Part shown: positions 52,210 through 60,533 of the stretch, piece after piece
Layout of the letters: each line of letters starts with the position of its first letter
How positions within the stretch are numbered: the stretch's first letter is position 1
DNA from: JAIQFL01 sp035295745
GTDB lineage: Bacteria; Acidobacteriota; Terriglobia; Bryobacterales; Bryobacteraceae
NCBI GenBank assembly: GCA_035295745.1
Contig: DATGIL010000071.1
Coordinates: 1 to 64,000 of the forward strand
Length of the DNA stretch: 64,000 bases
Reading direction: 5' to 3'
The notes under the pieces: generated by a model
Told to the model about the DNA's origin: nothing
The model's input: only the letters and a program-made list of their open reading frames with translations
Databases searched by the model: none
Program-made: the position numbers and the translations under genes

Positions 52210-53484
52210 GTGGAACTGATGTTCGCGCAATCCAGACGGCGGACCGAACAGCCTGCGGAGGCCGGAACCCAGGCGCATTGTTCGCGAGTGGCGGCGGTAG
52301 CGGACCTGATCGCGCACCATCTGTTCCTTGCCTCGGAGGAAAAGGCGGTGCTGCGGCAAGCCTGCCTTGCGCACCATCAGCGAAAGGGCCTGCTCGATCC
52401 GAGGAGCATGGACAGGCTCCTGGCGGATGTAGGTAGCAGCTTGTGCCCACCGCGGGAGGCCGGGAACGGACCTCCAGGAGTCGCGGATGTCCTGCATGCC
52501 TCTGAAGTTCCGCGAACGGGAGATTCCCTCGCACAAAGGCTGGCTGGGATTCTGCGGCTGGCCGACGCATTCGACCAGGGAATGGAGTCGCAGATCTTCG
52601 AAGGAACGGACGCCCGGGAGGTGCTGGAGAGCTTGCGTCCGGGCATCGAAGCCGGGCTGTGGCCAGCGCAGATCTGGGAAGCTCTGGAGGTCTGCACCCG
52701 CCCGGTCCTGCCGCTGTCGCCGCAATCGTGGACAGTGCCGGTGTTTCCCGAAGCAGCAACGCGAATGCTTAGCCTGATCCGCGGCTCTTTCAGCGGATTG
52801 GCGCAGGTGTCGGAGGCGGTGAGCCTCGATCCCGCGACGGCGGGGCTGGTGCTGCAACTGGCGAACTCGGCGCTATTCGGATCGAGTTCGCGCGTCTCCA
52901 CGATATCGCAGGCGGTCATGCGTCTGGGTTGCGCGACCGTGTACCGCGTGGTGACAACTGCCGCACTGCGGGGGTCGTTCGTTTCGGCACGGCTCGTGGG
53001 GCTCTGGCCTCACTCCCTGGAAGTCGCTGATTTTTCCCAACAACTGGCCTGCCAGAACGGGAGGGTGGATCCAGGAGTGGCCTATCTGGCAGGATTACTG
53101 CACGATGTGGGGCGAATCGCCCTGTTGTCGGTTCCGCTCTACGACCATGCGCGTATCGAGGGGTTAGGCGCCAACGGATGTCCGGCGCTGTATGCGGAAG
53201 ACCTTCTGCTGGGGAGCAATCACGCCAGAATCGGCGCGCAGATCGCCGGGCAGTGGAGACTCCCGGAGGAGATCGTCTCAGCCATCGGGCAGCATCATTG
53301 GCCCGAGACGGCCGGGAGTCCACTAGCTCACTTGCTCTATCTGGCGGAGTATCTTAGCGGCGCGGAAGAGGATTTGCCTTCGTTTCTGCGGCTTGAGATG
53401 GCCCTCCGCGGGACCGGGCTGCGCTGGGAGGACGTCCGGGAATGCAAAGTCTCGGAACTGGGAAACTGGCTTGTCGCGGCATGA
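52210..53484 (+). CDS. HDOD-domain signalling protein
   Basis: A 424-residue protein. The C-terminal half (about 180-400) is an HDOD domain: AQVSEAVSLDPATAGLVLQLANSALFG, RLGCATVYRVVTTAALRG and AYLAGLLHDVGRIALL. The N-terminal half (20-180) contains AHCSRVAAVADLIAHHLFLASEE and LAQRLAGILRLADAFDQG, which resembles a degenerate HD/HD-GYP phosphohydrolase. HDOD proteins act in signalling networks linked to chemotaxis and c-di-GMP. It starts at GTG 52210; ATG 52219 is an alternative. The sequence just upstream shares a 16-base identity with the region ahead of the sigma gene at 20096. Confidence 0.85.
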   Translation: MELMFAQSRRRTEQPAEAGTQAHCSRVAAVADLIAHHLFLASEEKAVLRQACLAHHQRKGLLDPRSMDRLLADVGSSLCPPREAGNGPPGVADVLHASEVPRTGDSLAQRLAGILRLADAFDQGMESQIFEGTDAREVLESLRPGIEAGLWPAQIWEALEVCTRPVLPLSPQSWTVPVFPEAATRMLSLIRGSFSGLAQVSEAVSLDPATAGLVLQLANSALFGSSSRVSTISQAVMRLGCATVYRVVTTAALRGSFVSARLVGLWPHSLEVADFSQQLACQNGRVDPGVAYLAGLLHDVGRIALLSVPLYDHARIEGLGANGCPALYAEDLLLGSNHARIGAQIAGQWRLPEEIVSAIGQHHWPETAGSPLAHLLYLAEYLSGAEEDLPSFLRLEMALRGTGLRWEDVRECKVSELGNWLVAA

Positions 53485-53551
53485 TCGGCATAAGTCAGGG
53501 CCTGTTCAAGCCGCCCGGTTTGCGATATAGTAGAAATGATCGTTTGAGAGT

Positions 53552-53627
53552 GGGCGACTAGCTCAGTTGGGAGAGCGCTGCGTTCGCAATGCAGAGGTCG
53601 GGGGTTCGACCCCCCCGTCGTCCACCA
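53552..53627 (+). tRNA. tRNA-Ala (anticodon CGC)
   Basis: Full cloverleaf including encoded CCA. Acceptor 53552-53558 pairs with 53617-53623 with one G-U; D arm GCTC/GAGC; anticodon stem CTGCG/TGCAG with loop TTCGCAA (anticodon CGC, reading codon GCG); T arm GGGGG/CCCCC with loop TTCGACC; A discriminator, then CCA. A TATAGT box lies at 53526-53531, 20 bases before the gene. Confidence 0.95.
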
Positions 53628-53648
53628 ACCCACCTCTCATTAACTTCG

Positions 53649-54671
53649 TTACAAGCTTCTAATTCCCAGATAGTTCATCCACGCGGCCAAACCTTCGCGA
53701 TTGTGTCCTTGCAAGGCGTTTAGCCCGTCTTGCTGCGCGTGGGGGTCGGAAAGCAGATATCGTCCAACGCGCGCGATGTCGTGGATGTCGTCAATCGACG
53801 CCTTCCAATGCTCCGGTGCCCAGTCGATTGCGGACGAGACGACCGACGGTACGCCTTCGGCCACTCCATCCGCGGTGACCATGTTGAACGACTCGGTATA
53901 GCTGGGCTGCATCAACAGATGCATGTGGCGCACGGTATTGCGGAACGACGGCCAGCTCTGCCAGCCACTTTGCACCAATTTGACATGAGGCAGACCATTG
54001 GTCATGGCTCTTACCGCGTCCAGAACTCCGCCGCCGCCTTCGGCGCGTCCGGCGGACATCCAGAGTTCGAGATCGGCCCTCAATTGTGCCGCGATTTGGA
54101 TCGCCGCTCCGGCCGCGCTCATGAAGTTCTTGAGCGGCCTCGTGGCTCCAAAAGCGCCGATCCGCAGGGTACTGCCGCTGAATAACGGCCGATTCACGGG
54201 TATCTGGTCGAGATAGTAGAGATTCGGCAGGTAGGTGCAAGGGGCCTGGTAAGCGCTGTAAACCCAGCGGCAGAACTTGGTGCTGTTTCCCGCGACCTGG
54301 AAGTTCCAGGTTCCTCTTTCGACCTCCATGGCTTCGCGCACCAACCGGACGCCATTCGCGTCGGCCTGCAGGAAGCCGACATTGGAGTGGCAATTCACCG
54401 CGAATTGAATATTGGGGTGGCGGGCGACAATGCGTTGCCAATCGGCGGTGGGGATCCAAGGCGCAGAGACAATGGTGTGCGAGACCGACGAATCCAACAT
54501 GGCCTCCAGTTCAGCGGAGTTGACCACCGGCACAACTTCCGCAGAGACGCCCTGGCTTCGCAGGACCTTGGCAGTATTCATGGCCGCCACGCCGAGTCCG
54601 ATGTGGCTGATGTTGCGGTTGACCGCAAAGTTCTTATAGGCGAGGAGCACCCGCCTTTCGGAGAAAAACAT
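53649..54671 (-). CDS. GT-B fold glycosyltransferase (GT4-like)
   Basis: A 340-residue protein. The C-terminal half has the donor-sugar motif of retaining GT4 enzymes (LLMQPSYTESFNMVTADGVAEGVPSVVSS, an E-x7-E pattern) and an earlier Gly-rich FGATRPLKN. The N-terminal half is Rossmann-like (YKNFAVNRNISHIGLGVAAMNTAKVLRSQG). I use ATG 54671, with AGAGG upstream. It probably transfers a sugar to a polysaccharide or lipid; the acceptor is not predictable. It follows the tRNA in opposite orientation. Confidence 0.82.
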   Translation of the reverse strand: MFFSERRVLLAYKNFAVNRNISHIGLGVAAMNTAKVLRSQGVSAEVVPVVNSAELEAMLDSSVSHTIVSAPWIPTADWQRIVARHPNIQFAVNCHSNVGFLQADANGVRLVREAMEVERGTWNFQVAGNSTKFCRWVYSAYQAPCTYLPNLYYLDQIPVNRPLFSGSTLRIGAFGATRPLKNFMSAAGAAIQIAAQLRADLELWMSAGRAEGGGGVLDAVRAMTNGLPHVKLVQSGWQSWPSFRNTVRHMHLLMQPSYTESFNMVTADGVAEGVPSVVSSAIDWAPEHWKASIDDIHDIARVGRYLLSDPHAQQDGLNALQGHNREGLAAWMNYLGIRSL

Positions 54672-54867
54672 CCTAATCCTCTGCCACACAAGGTAGCGCG
54701 TGTGTATCCGCTGGCTGGAGGTGTCTGCCTGGAACTTGAGGGAAATACGGTACAAAAAACTTCGGACCCGGCGTGACTAGCCGTCCGGCCAATCTACGAA
54801 TGCGGGATTTCGAAGGGAAAAATCGAGGATTCCTTCTATGTCGAAACCGGCTGCACCAACCAAAGCA

Positions 54868-56376
54868 TCAGACCCGGCTTTTGGCCAGGTCGCGCATCGC
54901 CCGCCCCACAGCACGCAGATTCGGTACCCGCATCTCTTCGTACTCGCGAGACACCACGATTCCGTCGCCGCCGCCTTTGAACGCGTTCATGACGCACTCG
55001 TAGACTTTCTCCGGGTCCGCATCGATATGATTCGATCCCCACGGTACATCGAATCCAATGCCGGGATAGATTTTCGTTTTGCCTTCTGCCGATGCCACAC
55101 TCCGCCGCGTCTCTCGATAAACATAATCCGGCGAGAATCCGGAGTGTTCCAGCTCGCCCAATTTCGGCTCGACCTTTTTGTCGTACCCGAATAAGTCGTA
55201 GTAAAGATCGAGGGATTGTTCGAGCGATATCTCGCTCAGAATCGTCCTCTGGAATCGCGCCAGGTACCAGAATCGGATCCGCGGACCCAGAACGTCATGG
55301 TAGGCGATGAACTTGATGAAATCGGAGTAGGGCGCCATCTCCGCATAGGTCATCTCCGCGCGGTAGATCAGATCCCAACTGGACGGCTGATGATCGACAT
55401 GCCATCCCACCTGCGCGCCGGGTTTGATGCCCTTGATTGTCCGATACATCCCTTGCATCACTTCCTCGCGCGACAGGCGATACTGATATTCCCAGGCAAG
55501 GATCTCCGGATGCCGCAGCAGGACGCGTAGAAACCCCGTGAAAACGCCATCCGCGGGTTTGGGATTGCCGGCCATCAATCCGCGCACATACCTATAGAGT
55601 TCTTCAAAGCCCTTGCGAGCGCGCTCCGGATCGATTCCCTGGCCCCTGCCACGGGCCAGGCAGTGTTCGCAGAAACAGGTAGGAGCGCCGTCATTCCAAG
55701 GGAGAATGACGTTCATCAGCGGCCCCATCCGCTCGGCGCCCCATTGGAAGCCGTCCAGATCATAGCTGTGAAAGAGATCCTCGACGGTTGCGTTCCACCA
55801 CGCGCGATAGTCGGGATGGTTCCAGCAAGCCACAGTCGTCGGGCGGTTGTGAATGTCGCGAGTAACCACACGCGAAAAGCCCTCCACGGATTGAGCCACC
55901 TCCCGGCCCGATCCCTCCAAAATCCGTGCGTAAAGCTTCATGCCCCGCTTGCGCGCCGGCTCGGCCAGTTCGGTGAAGAGGTCGCGGCCCGCATACTCGA
56001 AGCTGGCGTCCACTCGCTGATGTCGCAAGGGCGTGTTGCGGAAGTAAGAGTCATGTTGCCGCACCCACACCGAAGGCAACTTGCGGTTCCGCATATCGCG
56101 CGGCGGCACTCCATGATCGGTGGCCAGGAGCTGTGGCGGCTTTCGTAGATCGCCGTGATACGTGTGGCTGTACACCATCAGGACATTGATCGCAGCCGTG
56201 TCCTGAATAAGGTCGAGGCAGCGATTGATGCCTTCGTCCAGCATGGTGTGCGGTCCCATCTGAATCGCGTTGAAGAGCGGGACCGGCTGCCCCTTCTCCT
56301 GGGCCGCAGCCTCGATTGCCGGCAGAGCCGCGAGCCCTTTCAAGAACCGGCGCCGTCCTTGATCCTCAGTCGCCAT
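54868..56376 (-). CDS. Tat-exported TIM-barrel-like protein (putative glycoside hydrolase)
   Basis: A 502-residue protein with a twin-arginine signal (GRRRFLKGLAALPAIEAAA, residues 7-25). The mature part has the look of a family of putative glycoside hydrolases with a TIM-barrel: WNHPDYRAWWNATVEDLFHSYDLDGFQWGAERMG, CFCEHCLARGRGQGID (a Cys-rich metal-binding-type loop) and a late DGIVVSREYEEM. The acidic residues in DLDGFQWGAE are candidates for catalysis. The substrate is unknown. It lies upstream of the GT gene and downstream of the LptFG gene, so the neighbourhood concerns envelope glycans. Confidence 0.72.
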   Translation of the reverse strand: MATEDQGRRRFLKGLAALPAIEAAAQEKGQPVPLFNAIQMGPHTMLDEGINRCLDLIQDTAAINVLMVYSHTYHGDLRKPPQLLATDHGVPPRDMRNRKLPSVWVRQHDSYFRNTPLRHQRVDASFEYAGRDLFTELAEPARKRGMKLYARILEGSGREVAQSVEGFSRVVTRDIHNRPTTVACWNHPDYRAWWNATVEDLFHSYDLDGFQWGAERMGPLMNVILPWNDGAPTCFCEHCLARGRGQGIDPERARKGFEELYRYVRGLMAGNPKPADGVFTGFLRVLLRHPEILAWEYQYRLSREEVMQGMYRTIKGIKPGAQVGWHVDHQPSSWDLIYRAEMTYAEMAPYSDFIKFIAYHDVLGPRIRFWYLARFQRTILSEISLEQSLDLYYDLFGYDKKVEPKLGELEHSGFSPDYVYRETRRSVASAEGKTKIYPGIGFDVPWGSNHIDADPEKVYECVMNAFKGGGDGIVVSREYEEMRVPNLRAVGRAMRDLAKSRV

Positions 56377-56401
56377 CCGCCCCCCGACGATCGTTGACCT
56401 C

Positions 56402-58720
56402 TCAACTCCGCATTCTGAGAAGCAGATACAACCCCATCAGTGAGAACAGCAGATCGGGCGACCACGCCGCAATCGTCGGCGACAATTGATTCACGTTGCC
56501 CATCTCCGTGAAAAGCGGATCCAGCCCCAGGTAGGCGATGCCGATCGCCAGACTCACTCCGATTCCCGTCATGGCGCCGCGATTCCCCACCAAAAAGCCG
56601 AACGGCACTGAGATCATCGCCATAATCAATGCGAACAGCGGCACGGAGAATTTGCGATAGAACTGCACCTGCAGCTTCACCGTGTCGTACCCCCTCTGTT
56701 GCAAGCCGCGGATGTACTGATCCAGGTCACGAAAATTCATCTGCTTCTCCTGCAGAGCTTCCGTGAGGAAATAACCCGGCGTCTCCGTCAAATCAGGAAA
56801 GGGTCTGACCTTGAATTCCTCGTAAGGCTTCGGACTCTTCTCGCGGAAGTTGCGGATCCACCCGTTCTCCAGAATCCAGGTCTTCGCGGAAGGGCTCCAA
56901 TTAGCGCGCTCCGCCAACACCTGCCGCGTGAGCCGGAAGGTGCTCGGCTCCAATTCGAACACATCCACTCCAATCATGGTTTGTCCGTCGAAGTATTGGT
57001 AGTAGTAAATGCGCGACTCCGGAGCCATGATCCATTTGCGGTCCGGCCGCAGATACGTCTGCTTGGGACGATTCTTGATCTCGTCGCGGAGCGCATCCTG
57101 CTTGCGATTCGCATCCGGCACATAGTAGAAATCGAATGCAAACAACCCGCCCGCGAATAGCCCGCTGGCAATCAGGATTGGGATCGCGAGGCGGAACAGG
57201 CTCACCCCGCTCGCTTTAAAAGCCGTAACCTCGTTGTGTTTGGTCATCACCGAGAAGTTGATCAGCGTCGCCACCAGGATGCTCACGGGCGATAGCCGGT
57301 AGATCAGCTCCGGGATCAGAAAGAAGAGGTAAGTGGCCATCTTCATCAGCGAGATGTGGTTGTGAATGTAGTCTCCCATCAGATCGAGAAAGACAAACAC
57401 TTCCGTCATCGAGACGAAACATGCCAGCACCACCAGAACATAAAACAGAAAATTCGAAAGAACGTAGGTGTCGACGATCCCGGGCAGCAGCGGGAGCCGC
57501 CAACTCGTAAGCCGCCGTCCCGGCGCCTGACGCTGTGCTACCTTCTTCTTGAAAAATGCGTATGCACTCGCGAATCCACTCTTGATCGAGGTCAGAATGT
57601 CGGTGTCGCCGGGGCTCTCCATGCGATACAGGAAAACCACTCCGGCTACAAAGAACGCCACATCGGGGAGCCACATCGCCACCGGAACCGGAAGCTTCCG
57701 CGCGGTAGCGACCTTCACCAGCGTGACCGACGAGAGGTAATAGCAGAAGAAGCCCAGGAAGAGCGCGATGATGTATCCAGCAGACTTGCCGCCCTTGCGC
57801 GTGGAGATGCCTAACGGAATGCCCACCATCGCCAGCACGATGCACGCCAGCGGGTAGGTGAAACGCCGGTGTAGCTCAATGCGATCTTCCAGCGGGTCAG
57901 GTCCGGAGTAGCGGCGTAGCAGCTCGGCGGTGTTCATGGCCGCATACGTCGCGGTTTTTTCGCCCGGCGGCTTGGCATACAACACCTGTTCCCCACGAGG
58001 CGAGTCGACGTCCTGCGCCCGGCCATCCTTGCCCATCTCGTGGGTGGAGTAGTCGAACAGCGATAACTGCAGGCGATTGTTCTTGGGGTCCGATGTCGCG
58101 ATCGCCGATTTCGCCGCCGTAATCAGCGGGCCGGAAGCTTTTTCGCCGAGGCCGTTGGTGCGCTGCTCCGGCGGCGTCACGTCGACAATGAAGACCCCGT
58201 GCCACACCGTGGTCGTTCCGGTGCGCACATCGTCCACATACAGAATTTTATTGGGAAAGTCTTCATCGAAAACGCGGGGCTGAATGTCGGCGGAGAGTTG
58301 CGCTTTGGCCAAATCGTTGATGATATCGGTGCTGATTCGCAACGCCAAAGGCGTCAGCCGCAGTGAAGCGAAGCCCGCAAGTGCGGTTCCCAGCGCTGCA
58401 AACAACAGCACCGGTGCGATCACCCTGCGGCTGGAAACCCCCGCTGCCCGCATAGCGATGATCTCGCCGTCGGCCGCCATGCGGCCCAGCCCGATCAGAA
58501 TGCCCACCAGGACGCCGAACGGGATTGTCGTCGGGAGTAAAGGCGGCACTGCGAGCATAAAGAGCTCGACGCCTGTCCTGATCCCCGGGTGCCCCGCGCC
58601 CACCAGGAGCGCAAACAGGTCGTTGATCTTATGCAGAAAGACTACGAACGTCGCGAGCAGCGTTCCGAGAACGGCGCTGGTGACGATTTCGCGAAAAACG
58701 TAGCGGCCTAAGAGGCGCAC
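56402..58720 (-). CDS. LptF-LptG fusion, lipopolysaccharide export permease
   Basis: A 772-residue inner-membrane protein containing two YjgP/YjgQ (LptF/LptG) units in one chain. Unit 1 (1-375) starts with RYVFREIVTSAVLGTLLATF, has a periplasmic beta-jellyroll (about 125-270) and returns to membrane helices; a loop of about 40 residues (SPGDTDILTSIKSGFASAYAFFKKKVA) joins it to unit 2 (about 410-772), which starts LLPGIVDTYVLSNFLFYVLVVL. Together with the ATPase LptB and LptC elsewhere it extracts LPS from the inner membrane. The fusion is intact, with no internal stop. Start is GTG 58720. Confidence 0.9.
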   Translation of the reverse strand: MRLLGRYVFREIVTSAVLGTLLATFVVFLHKINDLFALLVGAGHPGIRTGVELFMLAVPPLLPTTIPFGVLVGILIGLGRMAADGEIIAMRAAGVSSRRVIAPVLLFAALGTALAGFASLRLTPLALRISTDIINDLAKAQLSADIQPRVFDEDFPNKILYVDDVRTGTTTVWHGVFIVDVTPPEQRTNGLGEKASGPLITAAKSAIATSDPKNNRLQLSLFDYSTHEMGKDGRAQDVDSPRGEQVLYAKPPGEKTATYAAMNTAELLRRYSGPDPLEDRIELHRRFTYPLACIVLAMVGIPLGISTRKGGKSAGYIIALFLGFFCYYLSSVTLVKVATARKLPVPVAMWLPDVAFFVAGVVFLYRMESPGDTDILTSIKSGFASAYAFFKKKVAQRQAPGRRLTSWRLPLLPGIVDTYVLSNFLFYVLVVLACFVSMTEVFVFLDLMGDYIHNHISLMKMATYLFFLIPELIYRLSPVSILVATLINFSVMTKHNEVTAFKASGVSLFRLAIPILIASGLFAGGLFAFDFYYVPDANRKQDALRDEIKNRPKQTYLRPDRKWIMAPESRIYYYQYFDGQTMIGVDVFELEPSTFRLTRQVLAERANWSPSAKTWILENGWIRNFREKSPKPYEEFKVRPFPDLTETPGYFLTEALQEKQMNFRDLDQYIRGLQQRGYDTVKLQVQFYRKFSVPLFALIMAMISVPFGFLVGNRGAMTGIGVSLAIGIAYLGLDPLFTEMGNVNQLSPTIAAWSPDLLFSLMGLYLLLRMRS

Positions 58721-58733
58721 AGACGGCTGGGCC

Positions 58734-60533
58734 TCACTGCTGCTGGCGAATCAGCTCCGGCGCCGACACCACGGGAAGCTTGGGCTGCTCGTCCTCTACC
58801 GGATGCAGTTCCAGGTCATCTACAAGAATGGAGGGCGCCACCACACAAGTCTCGGCCGTGAAGCCGGAGGCTCCCATAAGCGCGAACGGCGCCGCGCTGT
58901 CCATGTATTCGAATGCCGCGCTGTCGTTGCCCGCCGCCAGAATGTCCTTCAGGGAGCGGACGTTGAAACCGCGAAAACGCAGTCCTCGCACGAGTTCTTC
59001 GTGACCATCCGGGTACACCTTGTAGACCAGCAGAGGCGAACTGATCGGATGATCGCCGCCTTGCGAGCTCGTGAGAATTCGCCTCACTTCGTCCACCGAA
59101 GCCGAAGAGGGGAAGTCCATCTTGCGTACGATAATGCCATACGGCTTGCCGCGAGTCTGCGTCAGATCGATCAGCTTCTTCTTCAACTCGGCCATCGGGA
59201 CGGTGTCAGAGGAGCTGAAGAACAGGTTGCTGAACGAAGCGATCGATGCGCCGCTGTTCCCAGGCAGGCGCGCGCGGCCGTTCGATCCCTCGAACCCTCG
59301 GACCGGCTGTCTCGTCAGCAGGTAACCCTTCAGCACTCCCTTCTCCACTAAGCGGAGAGGTTTGGGAACCACTCCTTCGCGGTCCACGTCATAACTGCCG
59401 AACAGCGGTCGCCCCTGCCATTCCTTTTGGGTGGGGTCGTCCACCACGTCGAACGAATCAGGCAGCACCCGAGCGCCCATTCGCCCTTCCAGTTCACTCG
59501 GGACGTACCCTCCGCCGCGCCCTCCTGTGGAGAGCGGACGCCTGGTGAGTGCGAGATTCTTCCCCAGCACTTCGGCCAGGATCTGTGCTCCCGCAGTCCC
59601 TTCAAACAGTACCGGCCCGCTGTAGTCTTCGCCCCGAGGTGCGTGGGCGAGAGCCACCACGTTCTCCGCAACCGCAGTCACGCCACGCGTCATCTCGGCA
59701 TCGCCTGGCATTCTGGAAATATCCAGAGCGTGGAACGTCACCGAGTCGCGCATCGTCATGCCGTCGGCCGCCTGCGCGATGGCGCGCACCCGCAGGTAGG
59801 TCACATTCTCCGGCTCGCGGACCTCCGTACCTTCGGTATTCGCGATCGTATAACCGCCCGTGCTGGCTTCCAGTTCCACACTGGAATTCTTCACGTCGGG
59901 ATACTGCGAAAACAAACCCGAAAGCGTCCGAACCCGCTTAGCCCAGCCATCTTCATCTACCGACAGCCGTTGAAAATCACGCACATGGTGAACCGGCTCC
60001 GCGTGCGCAAAGTCGCTCAGTTGATCGCTCTGTTGCAGATTGCGGATCGCGGCGCGTTTTCGTGAAATCGCCTCTACCGCGCCCTTATAAGCACTATCCG
60101 TCTCCAGCCAAAGATAGCGCCGCAACAGCGGGTAGGAGTTCTCGAGCGGGAATCGCTCCAGGTCATACTGCCCACGGAAGCCGAAGCCGCCGCCGAAATT
60201 TGTGTTGTCGAACTTGTAGTCGCCCACGCGCACGTGAACTTCGGGCTCCCGGAATCGCTCGTGCCGCCGCGACACCAGCCCCCCGAGACTTGCCGAAACA
60301 CTGAAATTCTCCGACTCGTCGATCACGTACTCGACAAAATACGGCCCTTCCAGATTGTTCAATGTGAGCTTGCCCGACCGCTCCAGCTCATCATGCATCG
60401 CTTGCAGTAGCGGATCCTTGCCCGCATTGGGGGACTGCCCCCAAACCGTAATCGCAGCAGCGAAAGCGACTGCCAAGCCGGTGCCCAGCATCCAGCCACG
60501 CGAGCGAAACGAGAGAGGTGCCCGGCCCCTCAT
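58734..60533 (-). CDS. Exported TldE/PmbA-like protein lacking the zinc motif
   Basis: A 599-residue protein with a signal peptide (about residues 10-33). The fold of TldD/PmbA proteins is clear (VVDDPTQKEWQGRPLFGSYDVDREGV, EKGVLKGYLLTRQPVRGFEGSNGRAR), but where TldD has HExxxH, this protein reads AEVLGK, so zinc binding is lost. It is therefore similar in logic to TldE, the inactive subunit of the TldD-TldE protease. The start ATG overlaps the stop of the active paralogue (60530-60533), so both are made together and probably form an exported heterodimer. Confidence 0.88.
   Translation of the reverse strand: MRGRAPLSFRSRGWMLGTGLAVAFAAAITVWGQSPNAGKDPLLQAMHDELERSGKLTLNNLEGPYFVEYVIDESENFSVSASLGGLVSRRHERFREPEVHVRVGDYKFDNTNFGGGFGFRGQYDLERFPLENSYPLLRRYLWLETDSAYKGAVEAISRKRAAIRNLQQSDQLSDFAHAEPVHHVRDFQRLSVDEDGWAKRVRTLSGLFSQYPDVKNSSVELEASTGGYTIANTEGTEVREPENVTYLRVRAIAQAADGMTMRDSVTFHALDISRMPGDAEMTRGVTAVAENVVALAHAPRGEDYSGPVLFEGTAGAQILAEVLGKNLALTRRPLSTGGRGGGYVPSELEGRMGARVLPDSFDVVDDPTQKEWQGRPLFGSYDVDREGVVPKPLRLVEKGVLKGYLLTRQPVRGFEGSNGRARLPGNSGASIASFSNLFFSSSDTVPMAELKKKLIDLTQTRGKPYGIIVRKMDFPSSASVDEVRRILTSSQGGDHPISSPLLVYKVYPDGHEELVRGLRFRGFNVRSLKDILAAGNDSAAFEYMDSAAPFALMGASGFTAETCVVAPSILVDDLELHPVEDEQPKLPVVSAPELIRQQQ

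Noticed and set aside
53337..53633. Minus-strand open frame covering the tRNA
   Set aside because: The beginning reads as the usual false translation of a tRNA gene, and the region is explained by tRNA-Ala and the end of the HDOD gene.
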